Of a stretch of DNA of 64,000 nucleotides, positions 18,917-27,709 are shown piece by piece (the first letter of the stretch is position 1; the number at the start of each line of letters is the position of its first letter). Under the pieces are notes generated by a model. The model saw only the letters and a program-made list of their open reading frames with translations, was not told where the DNA came from and did no database searches. Both the position numbers and the translations under genes were made by a program. This DNA comes from Comamonadaceae bacterium 2FH (lineage in GTDB: Bacteria; Pseudomonadota; Gammaproteobacteria; Burkholderiales; Burkholderiaceae_C), in contig SCMQ01000004.1 in NCBI GenBank assembly GCA_005503335.1, positions 131,501 to 195,500 on the forward strand, in the 5' to 3' direction.

Positions 18917-19957
18917 ATGAGCAGCATTCGAGCATTGAGCCGCCGCGCCGCACTGGCGATCGGCATTGCCGCCGCCCTGGGAGGGGCCCAGGGCGCCCTG
19001 GCGCAGGGCAAGGAGGTGACCATCGCCTACCAGCAGATCGCCGGGCCCATGATCGCCGCCATGAGCAGCGGCAGCATAGAGAAGGCCACGGGCTACAAGA
19101 TCCACTGGCGCCAGTTCGAGTCGGGCGCCAAGGTGGCGACCGCCATGACCTCGGGCGACGTGCAGATCGGCGTGATCGGCTCCAGCCCGCTCGCGGCTGC
19201 CGTCAGCCGCGGCGTGGAGCTGCAGCTGTTCTGGATCCTGGACGACATCAACGAGGCCGAGGCCCTGGTGGTGCGCAACGGCTCGGGCATCGCCAAGCCG
19301 GCCGACCTCAAGGGCAAGAAGCTGGGCGTGCCCTTCGTCTCGACCACGCATTTCCACGCCATGTACGCGCTCGAGCAGTGGGGCATCAAGCCCAGCGAGC
19401 TGCAAGTGCTGAACATGCAGCCCAACCAGATCGCCGCGGCCTGGGAGCGCGGCGACATCGACGCGGCCTTCGTCTGGGACCCGGCCCTGGGCCGCATCAA
19501 GCAAAGCGGCAAGGTGCTGATCACCTCGGGCGAGCTCAGCCGCAAGGGCAAGGCCACCTTCGACGGCATGGCGGTGCAGAAGAAATGGGGCGAGGCCAAC
19601 GCCGAGTTCATGGCCCGCTTCGTCAAGGCCCTGGCCGAGGCCGACGCCGCTTTCCGCGCCAACCCGGCGGCCTGGGACGCGGCCTCGCCCCAGGTCAAGG
19701 CCATCGCCGCCAAGATCGGCGGCGAGCCGCGCGACATCGCCGACGCGGTCAAGCTCTACGCCTACCCGACGGCCGAGCAACAGGCCTCGCCGGCCTGGCT
19801 GGGCGGCGGCAAGGACGGCGGCGCAGCCAAGGCGCTGAAGTTCACCGCCGAGTTCCTCAAGGAGCAAAAGCGCATCGACGCCGTCGCGCCCGACTACAGC
19901 CTCTTCGTGACCTCGAAATACGTCGAGGCCGCGCTCAAGCTCAAGCAAGCCCCCTGA
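18917..19957 (+). CDS. tauA: Taurine ABC transporter substrate-binding protein
   Basis: The product has 346 residues. A signal peptide of about 29 residues (RRAALAIGIAAALGG, cleavage near ALAQG) precedes a periplasmic binding domain starting KEVTIAYQQIAGP. IGVIGSSPLAAAVSRG, LKGKKLGVPFVSTTHFH and ERGDIDAAFVWDPAL match the TauA/SsuA group, and the last segment is especially close to TauA. GGAGA precedes the ATG at 18917. The upstream in-frame TTG at 18881 would add an unlikely N-terminal tail and was rejected. It is the first gene of tauABC. Confidence 0.9.
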   Translation: MSSIRALSRRAALAIGIAAALGGAQGALAQGKEVTIAYQQIAGPMIAAMSSGSIEKATGYKIHWRQFESGAKVATAMTSGDVQIGVIGSSPLAAAVSRGVELQLFWILDDINEAEALVVRNGSGIAKPADLKGKKLGVPFVSTTHFHAMYALEQWGIKPSELQVLNMQPNQIAAAWERGDIDAAFVWDPALGRIKQSGKVLITSGELSRKGKATFDGMAVQKKWGEANAEFMARFVKALAEADAAFRANPAAWDAASPQVKAIAAKIGGEPRDIADAVKLYAYPTAEQQASPAWLGGGKDGGAAKALKFTAEFLKEQKRIDAVAPDYSLFVTSKYVEAALKLKQAP

Positions 19958-19969
19958 GGAGAAGCCGCC

Positions 19970-20791
19970 ATGAGCCTCGAACAGCTGCGTGTCCAGGGTG
20001 TCAGCGTGGTCTACCCGGGACGCGATCCCAGCGAGCGCGTGCACGCGCTCGACAACATCAACCTCACCATCGACCCGGGCAACTTCGTGGTGGCCCTGGG
20101 CGCCTCGGGCTGCGGCAAGACCACGCTGCTGTCGCTGATGGCCGGCTTCATCTCGCCGACCCAGGGCGAGATGCTGCTGGGCGGGCGGCGCATTGAGGGC
20201 CCGGGCGCCGACCGCGGCGTGGTGTTCCAGAAGCACGCGCTGCTGCCCTGGCTCAGCGTGATGGAGAACACCGAATTCGGCCTCAAGCTGCAGGGCTGCC
20301 CGAAGGCCGAACGGCGCGAGCGCGCCGCGCGCAACCTCAGGCTGGTAGGCCTGCAGGACTTCCACAAGCACATGATCTACCAGCTCTCGGGCGGCATGCA
20401 GCAGCGCGTGGGCATTGCGCGCGCGCTGACCTGCAACCCGGCCATGCTGCTGATGGACGAGCCCATGGCGGCGCTCGACGCGCTGACGCGCGAGACCATA
20501 CAGGAGCTGCTGCTGGACGTGTGGCGCCAGACGAACAAGATGTTCTTCTTCATCACGCACAGCGTGGAGGAGGCCCTGTTCCTGGCCTCGCACCTGATCG
20601 TGATGTCGCCGCGGCCCGGGCGCATCACGCACCGCTACGAGCTGGACTTCAACCGGCGTTTCCTGGAGAGCCGCGACGCGCGGGCCATCAAGTCCAGCCC
20701 CGACTTCATCGAGATGCGCGAGACCGTGCTGGGCATCATCTACGGCGACGAGCGCGCCGGCCATGCACACAAGGAGGCTCTCCATGCCTAA
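19970..20791 (+). CDS. tauB: Taurine ABC transporter ATP-binding protein
   Basis: The product has 273 residues. Walker [10 protein letters not shown], signature LSGGMQQRV, Walker B LLMDEP and switch [10 protein letters not shown] identify a nitrate/sulfonate/taurine-type ATPase. It follows tauA by 12 bases with a GAGGAGAA site, and its last 8 bases overlap the start of tauC. It powers taurine uptake through TauC. Confidence 0.92.
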   Translation: MSLEQLRVQGVSVVYPGRDPSERVHALDNINLTIDPGNFVVALGASGCGKTTLLSLMAGFISPTQGEMLLGGRRIEGPGADRGVVFQKHALLPWLSVMENTEFGLKLQGCPKAERRERAARNLRLVGLQDFHKHMIYQLSGGMQQRVGIARALTCNPAMLLMDEPMAALDALTRETIQELLLDVWRQTNKMFFFITHSVEEALFLASHLIVMSPRPGRITHRYELDFNRRFLESRDARAIKSSPDFIEMRETVLGIIYGDERAGHAHKEALHA

Positions 20792-21701
20792 GATTGCAGC
20801 ATCCCGCAAGCGGCAACGCGGCGCGGTTTCCATCACCCAGGCACCGACCATGAACCCCATGCATTCCAGCGGCTTGCTGCGGCGCCTGTTCGCCAAGCGC
20901 TCGGCGCGCCCCGGCGAGCAGTTCGGCGCCCCCGGCCAGGGCCGCGCCGGCGGCATCGCCACGGCGACCGTCCTGGCCACGCTGGGCCTGTGGCTACTGG
21001 TCACCCAGATGGGCTGGGTCAAGCCGCTGTTCCTGCCCTCGCCGCAGGCGGTGCTGGCCAAGCTGGTCCAGGTCTCGACCGAGGGCTTCGCCGGCGCCAC
21101 GCTGCTCGAGCACACGCTGACCAGCCTGACGCGCGTGTTCGGCGCCTTCACCCTGGCCTGCCTCACGGCAATCCCTATCGGCGTGCTGATGGGCGTGAGC
21201 CGCGTGGCGCGCGGCATTTTCGATCCGCTGATCGAGTTCTACCGCCCGCTGCCGCCGCTGGCCTACCTGCCCATGGTCATCATCTGGTTCGGCATAGGCG
21301 AGTTCTCCAAGGTCTACCTGATCTTCCTGGCCATCTTCGCGCCCATGGCGATCGCCGCGCGCTCGGGCGTGCGCTCGGTCTCGATCGAGCAGATCCACGC
21401 CGCCTACTCGATGGGCGCGACGCGCATGCAGGTGATCTGGCACGTGATCCTGAAATCCGCCCTGCCCGAGATCTTCACCGGCATGCGCATAGGCATAGGC
21501 GTGGGCTGGACCACGCTAGTGGCCGGCGAGATGGTGGCCTCCACGCGCGGCCTGGGCTTCATGGTGCTCAACGCCGCCGAGTTCCTGGCCAGCGACATCG
21601 TGATCATGGGCATCATCGTGATCGGCCTGTTCGCCTTCGCCTTCGACATGCTGATGCGCCACCTCGAGAAGGTGCTGGTGCCCTGGAAGGGCAAGGTCTG
21701 A
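20784..21701 (+). CDS. tauC: Taurine ABC transporter permease
   Basis: The product has 305 residues with about six membrane segments after a long basic N-terminus of roughly 60 residues. The coupling loop [20 protein letters not shown] is the EAA motif of SsuC/TauC permeases. ATG at 20784 was chosen because a perfect AAGGAGG ends 6 bases before it. ATGs at 20763, 20850 and 20859 are weaker. It overlaps the end of tauB by 8 bases. Confidence 0.9.
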   Translation: MPKIAASRKRQRGAVSITQAPTMNPMHSSGLLRRLFAKRSARPGEQFGAPGQGRAGGIATATVLATLGLWLLVTQMGWVKPLFLPSPQAVLAKLVQVSTEGFAGATLLEHTLTSLTRVFGAFTLACLTAIPIGVLMGVSRVARGIFDPLIEFYRPLPPLAYLPMVIIWFGIGEFSKVYLIFLAIFAPMAIAARSGVRSVSIEQIHAAYSMGATRMQVIWHVILKSALPEIFTGMRIGIGVGWTTLVAGEMVASTRGLGFMVLNAAEFLASDIVIMGIIVIGLFAFAFDMLMRHLEKVLVPWKGKV

Positions 21702-21778
21702 ACCGCTGATCCGGGAGGGGGCTGCGCGCGAAGGCCGCGCTTGGTAGACTGGGGCGGCCGAGTCAAGGAGATGCCGCC

Positions 21779-22186
21779 ATGCGCTCTGCCCCCCTCGCCC
21801 TCTTTTGCGCCCTGCTCGCGCTGTCGGGCGCGGCCCAGGCCGCCTCCGACACCCCGCCCAGCCCCGCGCAACTCGACGCCGACGGCGTGCAGCGCCTGAC
21901 CCTGGTCGGCGGCAGCTATTTCTTCCGCCCCGAACGCATCGCCGCGCGCGCCGGCCAGCCGCTGGAGATCACGCTGCAGATGGAACCCGGCATCGTGCCG
22001 CACCGCTTCGTGCTCGAGGGGCCGGACGGCCAGCCGCTGGCCGAGGTGGCCATGGGCAGCGAGCCCAAGACCGTGCGCCTGACCCTGCCGGCCGGCGACT
22101 ACCCGTTCTTCTGTCCGAACCGGCTGCTGGGCTTCAAGAGCCACCGCGAGCGCGGCATGGCCGGGCTGCTGCAGGTGCGGGAGTAG
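21779..22186 (+). CDS. Secreted cupredoxin-domain protein
   Basis: The product has 135 residues. A signal peptide of about 22 residues ends at AQAA. The remainder is a single cupredoxin fold with copper ligands in the expected order: H75 (VPHRF), C112 (FFCPN), H122 (KSHRE) and M127 (ERGMAG). The long C-to-H spacing resembles EfeO-type and periplasmic metal-binding cupredoxins more than blue electron carriers. The next gene begins 4 bases after the stop, so the two probably form an operon. A role in copper or iron handling, or in electron transfer, is possible. Confidence 0.78.
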   Translation: MRSAPLALFCALLALSGAAQAASDTPPSPAQLDADGVQRLTLVGGSYFFRPERIAARAGQPLEITLQMEPGIVPHRFVLEGPDGQPLAEVAMGSEPKTVRLTLPAGDYPFFCPNRLLGFKSHRERGMAGLLQVRE

Positions 22187-22189
22187 CCG

Positions 22190-22819
22190 GTGCGATGGGG
22201 CCTGCTGCTCGCCCTGGCCCTGACCGCTGAGGCCATGGCCGACCCGCTGGACGAGGCACAGGCCCGTTTCCAGGCATTGGGCGGCTACCAGCTCATACTG
22301 CGCTCGACCGCGGCCGACGGCCAGCGGCAGCAGCTGCGCTATTTCTTCCGCCGCCCGGGCTGGGTGAGGATGGAGTTCCTGGAGCCGCACCGCGGCCTGG
22401 TCCTGGTCTACGACCCCGAGGCCCAACGGATCAGCCTGTGGCCCTTCGGCCCGGGCCGCTGGCCCAGGCTGCGCCTGGCCCCGGACAGCCCGCTGCTGCG
22501 CGAGCGGCACGGCCACCGCATCGACCGCTCCGACGTCGGCGCCCTGCTGGAGAACCTGCAGGCCCTGCGCGCGCGCGGCCGCCTGTCGCCGCTAGGCGAG
22601 GCCGCCGTGGGCGGGCGGCAGGCCAGCGGCTGGGAGATTGCCGGCGACGCCAGCACCAGCGTGGCCGGCGTGCAGCGCTATCGGGTCTGGTTCGCGCGCG
22701 ACACCCTGTTTCCGCTCCAGGTCGAGAGCTTCGGCCCCGGCGGGGCGCCGATCGAAACCGTGACCATGGACGAGATCGAGACCAACCCCGTCTTTTCCGC
22801 GCAGGTCTTCGCGCCCTGA
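22190..22819 (+). CDS. LolA-like outer-membrane lipoprotein carrier family protein
   Basis: The product has 209 residues. It starts with GTG at 22190 and has a signal peptide (LLLALALTAEAMA). The body RYFFRRPGWVRMEFLEPHRGLVLVYD, split by turns, is the LolA/LolB-like open beta-barrel pattern, and LQVESFGPGGAPIETVTM is the usual C-terminal strand set. Similar proteins in other bacteria are annotated as outer-membrane lipoprotein sorting proteins of unknown cargo. It sits 4 bases after the cupredoxin gene. It is not the housekeeping lolA, which has different neighbours. Confidence 0.65.
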   Translation: MRWGLLLALALTAEAMADPLDEAQARFQALGGYQLILRSTAADGQRQQLRYFFRRPGWVRMEFLEPHRGLVLVYDPEAQRISLWPFGPGRWPRLRLAPDSPLLRERHGHRIDRSDVGALLENLQALRARGRLSPLGEAAVGGRQASGWEIAGDASTSVAGVQRYRVWFARDTLFPLQVESFGPGGAPIETVTMDEIETNPVFSAQVFAP

Positions 22820-22833
22820 GCCAGCGCCGCCCC

Positions 22834-23304
22834 ATGCCCCCCGCCGCCAGCACCTCCTACCGCCTGACCACGCTGTGGCAGTTCGAGGCGCCGCTGGCGC
22901 CGGTGTGGGAGGCCATCGTGCTCGCCGAGGCCTGGCCGACCTGGTGGCCAGGCATAGAAAGCGTGGTCACGCTCGCGCCGGGCGACGCCCACGGCCTGGG
23001 CGCGCGCCGGCTGTGGCGCTGCAAGAGCGCCCTGCCCTACCGCCTGAGCTTCACCACCTGCGTGACCCGCATCGAGCCGCTGCGCCGGATCGAGGGCCAG
23101 GTCGAGGGCGAACTCGAAGGCCGGGGCTGCTGCCGCCTGTGGACCGAAGGCGGCCTGACCCAGGTGCGCCACGACTGGCAGGTGCGCACCACGCCGCTGT
23201 GGATGAACCTGCTCGCGCCGCTGACCAGGCCGCTGTTCCGCTGGAACCACGATGCGCTGATGCGCGCAGGGGGACGGGGGCTGGCGCGGCGGCTGCGTGC
23301 CTGA
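22834..23304 (+). CDS. SRPBCC-family protein (polyketide cyclase/START-like)
   Basis: The product has 156 residues. WQFEAPLAPVWEAIVLAEAWPTWWPGIESV is the typical helix-grip start (the phrase spans two strands and a helix), and the C-terminal long helix contains LFRWNHDALMRAGGRGL. These proteins bind hydrophobic ligands in a deep cavity. It starts 15 bases after the LolA-like gene. Function unknown. Confidence 0.75.
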   Translation: MPPAASTSYRLTTLWQFEAPLAPVWEAIVLAEAWPTWWPGIESVVTLAPGDAHGLGARRLWRCKSALPYRLSFTTCVTRIEPLRRIEGQVEGELEGRGCCRLWTEGGLTQVRHDWQVRTTPLWMNLLAPLTRPLFRWNHDALMRAGGRGLARRLRA

Positions 23305-23351
23305 GCCGCCGGTGCCGCTACGATGTCGCGAATTGTTTCTTGGAGCAACAC

Positions 23352-24263
23352 ATGAAGATCGCAGTGATGGGCGCGGGCGCGGTGGGCTGCTATTACGGCG
23401 GCACGCTGGCGCGGGCGGGCCACGAGGTGACGCTGATCGGGCGGGCCCAGCATGTGCAGGCCGTGCGGCGCGATGGCCTGTGGCTGGACACGCAGGGCTT
23501 CGAGGCCCATGTGCCCATGCAGGCCAGCACCGAAGCCGAGGGCGTGCGCGGCGCCGAGCTCGTGCTGTGCTGCGTCAAGTCCACCGACACCGAGGAAGCC
23601 GCGGCGGCCATGGCCCCGCACCTGGCGCCCGGCGCCCTGGTGCTGAGCCTGCAGAACGGCGTGGACAACGCCGAGCGCCTGCAGGCCCTGCTGCCGCAGC
23701 GCGTGGTGGCGGCCGTGGTCTACGTGGCCACCGAGATGGCCGGGCCCGGCCATGTCAAGCACCACGGGCGCGGCGAGCTGGTGATCGGCCCCCTGCCCGG
23801 CAGCGAAGCCCTGGTCGCGCAGTTCGCCGCGGCCGGCGTGCCGGTGCAGGTCTCGGACAACGTGGCCGGCGCGCTGTGGGCCAAGCTGATCCTGAACTGC
23901 GCATACAACGCCTTGTCGGCCATCACCCAGCTGCCCTACGGGCGCCTGGTGCAGGGCCAGGGCGTGGAGGACGTGATGCGCGACGCGGTCCAGGAATGCC
24001 TGGCCGTGGCCCAGGGCTGCGGCGTCACGGTGCCGGACGACACCTGGGAGGCGGTGCAGCGCATCGCGCGCACCATGCCGACCCAGTATTCGTCGACGGC
24101 CCAGGACCTGGCGCGCGGCAAGCTCAGCGAGATCGACCACCTCAACGGCCTGGTGCTGCGCCGCGGCGAGGCGCTGGGCATCGCGACCCCGGTCAACCGC
24201 GTGCTGCACTGCCTGGTCAAGCTGCTCGAGGGGCGGCCGCTGCCGGGCAGCCCGGCCGCCTGA
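23352..24263 (+). CDS. 2-dehydropantoate 2-reductase family protein (PanE/ApbA)
   Basis: The product has 303 residues. The NADP fold opens with KIAVMGAGAVGCYYGG. CCVKST contains the conserved lysine region, LSLQNGVDN the next motif, and LWAKLILNCAYNALSAIT the catalytic lysine and asparagine helix. EIDHLNG near the C-terminus completes the family pattern. PanE reduces ketopantoate to pantoate in CoA synthesis, but Burkholderiales carry several paralogues acting on other 2-keto acids, so the role is not certain. TGGAG precedes the ATG. Confidence 0.82.
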   Translation: MKIAVMGAGAVGCYYGGTLARAGHEVTLIGRAQHVQAVRRDGLWLDTQGFEAHVPMQASTEAEGVRGAELVLCCVKSTDTEEAAAAMAPHLAPGALVLSLQNGVDNAERLQALLPQRVVAAVVYVATEMAGPGHVKHHGRGELVIGPLPGSEALVAQFAAAGVPVQVSDNVAGALWAKLILNCAYNALSAITQLPYGRLVQGQGVEDVMRDAVQECLAVAQGCGVTVPDDTWEAVQRIARTMPTQYSSTAQDLARGKLSEIDHLNGLVLRRGEALGIATPVNRVLHCLVKLLEGRPLPGSPAA

Positions 24264-24321
24264 GCGGCGACGGCTCATACCGACTTGCGACCAGAAGAAG
24301 AAGTCCCTCACTGCGTCGAGT

Positions 24322-24559
24322 GAAGCGGGGAGGGCGGGCGAACGGCTCCGTTCATGTCCCCCGACGAGGGCGTGCCGCCCTCGTCTCCTCCTTGACTTCA
24401 CTGCGCCGTTCACCCACCCTCCCCTTCGGGTCCACCAGCGCTCCCACGCCATCGCTTCGCACACCACGACGTCGGCTGGAGCGCTGCGGCGCGGTGTCGT
24501 GTGCAGTGAAGTCAAGGAGGAGGCGGCGGCCGAAGGCCGGCGCCGGGGGACATGAACGG
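24322..24559. repeat. Intergenic inverted-repeat element with paired hairpins
   Basis: The 350-base gap 24264-24614 between two convergent genes holds no ORF of its own. Two 57-base arms, 24348-24404 and 24503-24559, are inverted copies. The outer 16 and inner 18 or so bases are identical (CCGTTCATGTCCCCCG and CTCCTCCTTGACTTCACTGC). The middle of each arm is a hairpin with a different stem sequence: GACGAGGGCG/CGCCCTCGTC on the left, a GGCG-GGCC stem with TTCG loop on the right. A shorter inverted pair, about 24322-24346 and 24406-24428 (CCGTTCRCCCRCCCTCCCC), flanks the left arm. The layout resembles a REP/BIME-type element. Confidence 0.7.
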
Positions 24560-24614
24560 AACACGGCACCGCGTCGCAGCGCGATGAGGCTATCTCATTG
24601 CATGCAAAACCGTA

Positions 24615-25841
24615 TCAGACCAGCTGGTCCAGCGCGATCTCGAAGGCAGTGCGGGCGATGCCGGTACGCGCCGGCGAGCGCGCGTGGCAGCGCTCCAGCG
24701 CCTGGGCGATGGTGGCCGAGACGTCGCCGAAGATCGCCGCGTCCGAGACTTCGGCGTCGCCCTGCATCAGGAAGGCGAAGGCGCGCGCCATGCCGCAGTT
24801 GGCGATGAAGTCGGGCACCACGGAGACCTGGGCATCGGCCTGCTCGTAGATGGGACCGTAGAAGATCTCGGGGTCGGCGAACGGCACGTTGGCGCCGCTG
24901 GCCACGAGCTCGAGACCGCCCGCGACCAGCTGGTCCAGCTGCCCGCGCGTGACCAGGCGCGAGCCGGCGCAGGGCAGGAAGATCTCGGCCCCGGCCTGCC
25001 AGATCGCGCGGTTGACCTCGTCGAAGGGCAGCAGGCCCTCGGCGGCCAGCTGGTTGCCCTTGCGGCCCAGGAACAGCGCGCGCACCTGCTCGAAATCCAG
25101 GCCCTGGGGCGCGAGCAGCCCGCCCTCGCGGTCGATGATGCCGACCACGCGGGCCCCGGCCTGGGCCAGGTAGTAGGCCGCGGTCGCGCCCACGTTGCCC
25201 CAGCCCTGGACGATCACGCGCTTGCCCTCGAGCCGGCCGCCGTAGAGGCGGTGGTGGTGGCGCACCGACTCGGCCACGCCCCAGCCGGTGATCAGGTCGG
25301 CCACGCGGTACTTGCGCTCGGGCGCCGGCGTGTAGCGCAGGTCCTCGACCCGCTTGGCCACGCCCATGCGCAGCTGGCCGACCTTCTGCACGCGCTCGCT
25401 CTCGCTGGGCAGGAAATGGCCGTTGACCACGCCCTCCTGCGGGTGCCACAGGCCATGGCTTTCGGTGATCGGGATCACCTCATGCACCTCGTCGACGTTG
25501 AGGTCGCCACCGGTGCCATAGTAGGTCTTGAGCAGGGGCATCACGGCCTTGTACCAGCGGCGCAGCACGCCGTCCTTGCGCGGGTCGGCCGGGTCGAAGT
25601 CTATGCCCGACTTGGCGCCGCCTATGGCCGGGCCGCTGACGCTGAACTTGACCTCCATGGTCTTGGCCAGCGACTCGACCTCGCGCCGGTCCAGGCCCGG
25701 CCGCATGCGCGTGCCGCCGCCGGCGGCGCCGCCGCGCAGCGAGTTGATCACCACCCAGCCGCGCGCCGGCGTCTGGTCGTCGTGCCACTCGAACACGATC
25801 TGCGGGGCCTTGGTTTCGAAACGGTTCAACAGTTCTTTCAT
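24615..25841 (-). CDS. Glu/Leu/Phe/Val dehydrogenase family protein
   Basis: The product has 408 residues. The N-terminal dimerisation/substrate domain contains GGAAGGGTRM, GPAIGGAKSGIDFDP (substrate-binding lysine) and GTGGDLNVDEVHEV. The NAD domain begins VIVQGWGNVGATAAYYLAQ. In housekeeping glutamate dehydrogenases the middle motif is a proline-aspartate type, so this is a divergent branch whose amino acid substrate is not obvious. It is the last gene of an operon with a TrpXYZ-like ABC transporter under a divergent Lrp gene. The imported compound is probably an amino acid deaminated by this enzyme (inference). Confidence 0.82.
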   Translation of the reverse strand: MKELLNRFETKAPQIVFEWHDDQTPARGWVVINSLRGGAAGGGTRMRPGLDRREVESLAKTMEVKFSVSGPAIGGAKSGIDFDPADPRKDGVLRRWYKAVMPLLKTYYGTGGDLNVDEVHEVIPITESHGLWHPQEGVVNGHFLPSESERVQKVGQLRMGVAKRVEDLRYTPAPERKYRVADLITGWGVAESVRHHHRLYGGRLEGKRVIVQGWGNVGATAAYYLAQAGARVVGIIDREGGLLAPQGLDFEQVRALFLGRKGNQLAAEGLLPFDEVNRAIWQAGAEIFLPCAGSRLVTRGQLDQLVAGGLELVASGANVPFADPEIFYGPIYEQADAQVSVVPDFIANCGMARAFAFLMQGDAEVSDAAIFGDVSATIAQALERCHARSPARTGIARTAFEIALDQLV

Positions 25842-25868
25842 GGCATTCTTTCCTTCCGTCAGGGGTGC

Positions 25869-26663
25869 TCAGGCGAGCAGCAGCTTGTCGTCGTCCAGGG
25901 CTTCGCCGCGCGTCTTCTCGAACAGGTGCAGCAGGTCCTCGACGCCCATGTTGCTGCGCTCTTCGCCCGAGACGTCGAGGATCACGCGGCCCTCGTGCAG
26001 CATCACGGTGCGGCTGCCGTAGTCCAGCGCCTGGCGCATGCTGTGCGTGACCATCATGGCGGTGAGACCGGCGCCCTCGACGATGCGCGCCGTGAGCTCG
26101 AGCACGAAGGCCGCGGTCTTGGGGTCCAGCGCCGCCGTGTGCTCGTCCAGCAGCAGGATGCGCGAGGGCTTGAGCGAGGCCATCAGCAGGCTCACGGCCT
26201 GGCGCTGGCCGCCCGAGAGCAGGCCGATGCGGTCTGCCAGGCGCATCTCCAGGCCCAGCTTGAGCGTGGCCAGCTGCGCGCGGAACTGCTCGCGCAGGGC
26301 CCGGTTGAGCGAGAGCCCCAGGCCGCGGCGCTCGCCGCGCTGGCTGGCCAGCGCCATGTTCTCCTCTATGGTCAGGCCCTCGCAGGTGCCGGCCATGGGG
26401 TCCTGGAACACGCGCGCCACGAGCTGAGCGCGCTGCCAGGCGGCCTTGCGCGTGACGTCGACGCCGGCGATCTCGATGCTGCCGCGGTCGACCATCAGGT
26501 CGCCGCTGACCGCGTTGAGGAAGGTGGACTTGCCGGCGCCGTTGGAGCCGATCACGGTGACGAACTGGCCGGCCGGGATCTCCAGGCTGAGGCCGCGCAG
26601 CACGCGGTTCTCGATCGGTGTGCCGGGGTGGAAGGTCAGCTCGAGGTTCTTGGCGCACAGCAT
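25869..26663 (-). CDS. ABC transporter ATP-binding protein (TrpY/YtrE-like group)
   Basis: The product has 264 residues. Walker A GSNGAGKST, signature LSGGQRQ and Walker B ILLLDEHTAALD, with histidine in place of the usual proline after DE as is common in this family, and VTHSM as switch. It overlaps the permease stop by one base at 26663. It partners the permease and binding protein upstream. Confidence 0.88.
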   Translation of the reverse strand: MLCAKNLELTFHPGTPIENRVLRGLSLEIPAGQFVTVIGSNGAGKSTFLNAVSGDLMVDRGSIEIAGVDVTRKAAWQRAQLVARVFQDPMAGTCEGLTIEENMALASQRGERRGLGLSLNRALREQFRAQLATLKLGLEMRLADRIGLLSGGQRQAVSLLMASLKPSRILLLDEHTAALDPKTAAFVLELTARIVEGAGLTAMMVTHSMRQALDYGSRTVMLHEGRVILDVSGEERSNMGVEDLLHLFEKTRGEALDDDKLLLA

Positions 26664-27592
26664 CACTTGGCCTCCTTGCGGTTCACGGTCACGGGGCGGC
26701 GCCCCACCGGCAGCAGGCGCGCCAGCTTGCGCTGGGAGCCGGGCACCAGCAGGGCCAGGGCCACCAGCACGGCGGTGACCAGGTTCAGGTCCTGGGCCTT
26801 GAGGCCCATGAAGTCGGTGTTGAGCGCGGTGGCGATGAAGAAGCGGTAGAGCACCGCGCCCAGCACGCAGGCCAGGGTGGTGAGCCACAGGCTGCGCGCG
26901 GGCAGCAGGGTCTCGCCGATGATGACCGCGGCCAGGCCGATCACGATGGTGCCCACGCCCATGGAGATGTCGGCCCCGCCCTGGGTCTGCACGAACAGCG
27001 CGCCGGCCAGCGCGACCAGGGCGTTGGACAGCGCCAGGCCCCAGACCGTGAGGCGGTCGGTCGAGATGCCCTGGGCACGCGCCATGCGCGGATTGCCGCC
27101 GGTGGCGCGCATGGCCAGGCCGGTCTCGGAGGCGAAGAACAGGTCCAGCAGCAGCTTGGCCAGGACCACGATGGCCAGCAGGATCAGCGGCTTGAGCCAG
27201 TACTCGGGCAGGTCGGCGAAGGCCAGCAGGCTGAACAGCGTGGGCTCGCTGATCAGCGCCACGTTGGGCTTGCCCATGACGCGCAGGTTGACCGAGTACA
27301 GCGCGATCATCACCAGGATGCTGGCCAGCAACTGGGTGATGCGCAGGCGCACGTTGAGCCAGGCCGTGAGGTAGCCGGCCGCGCCGCCGGCCACGATGGC
27401 CATGGCCGTGGCGGCAAACGGGTTCCAGCCCGCGACGATCAGCGCGGCCGCGACCGCGCCGCCCAGCGGGAAGCTGCCGTCCACCGTGAGGTCGGGAAAA
27501 TTGATGACGCGGAACGACAGAAAGACGCCGAGCGCGACCAGTCCGAAGATCAGGCCGATCTCGATCGCGCCCAGGGAGGCGATGAGCGACAT
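26663..27592 (-). CDS. ABC transporter permease (branched-chain/Trp-type)
   Basis: The product has 309 residues with eight or so membrane segments. ALGVFLSFRVINFPDLTVDG and GGNPRMARAQGISTDR are the hallmarks of the permeases that pair with ABC_sub_bind (TrpX/YtrF-like) binding proteins. The gene starts 117 bases after the binding protein gene and overlaps the ATPase gene, so the three form one transporter. Confidence 0.88.
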   Translation of the reverse strand: MSLIASLGAIEIGLIFGLVALGVFLSFRVINFPDLTVDGSFPLGGAVAAALIVAGWNPFAATAMAIVAGGAAGYLTAWLNVRLRITQLLASILVMIALYSVNLRVMGKPNVALISEPTLFSLLAFADLPEYWLKPLILLAIVVLAKLLLDLFFASETGLAMRATGGNPRMARAQGISTDRLTVWGLALSNALVALAGALFVQTQGGADISMGVGTIVIGLAAVIIGETLLPARSLWLTTLACVLGAVLYRFFIATALNTDFMGLKAQDLNLVTAVLVALALLVPGSQRKLARLLPVGRRPVTVNRKEAK

Positions 27593-27709
27593 GGGAGCAC
27601 CTTGAGGGGAAATGGCGGCGGTGCGCGCAGGCGCCGGCCGCCGGGGCCAGGGGATGTGTGACAGCGGGATAGCGGGCCAGGCGCGCCGGGCGGCGCCTGG
27701 CGGGGTGGC

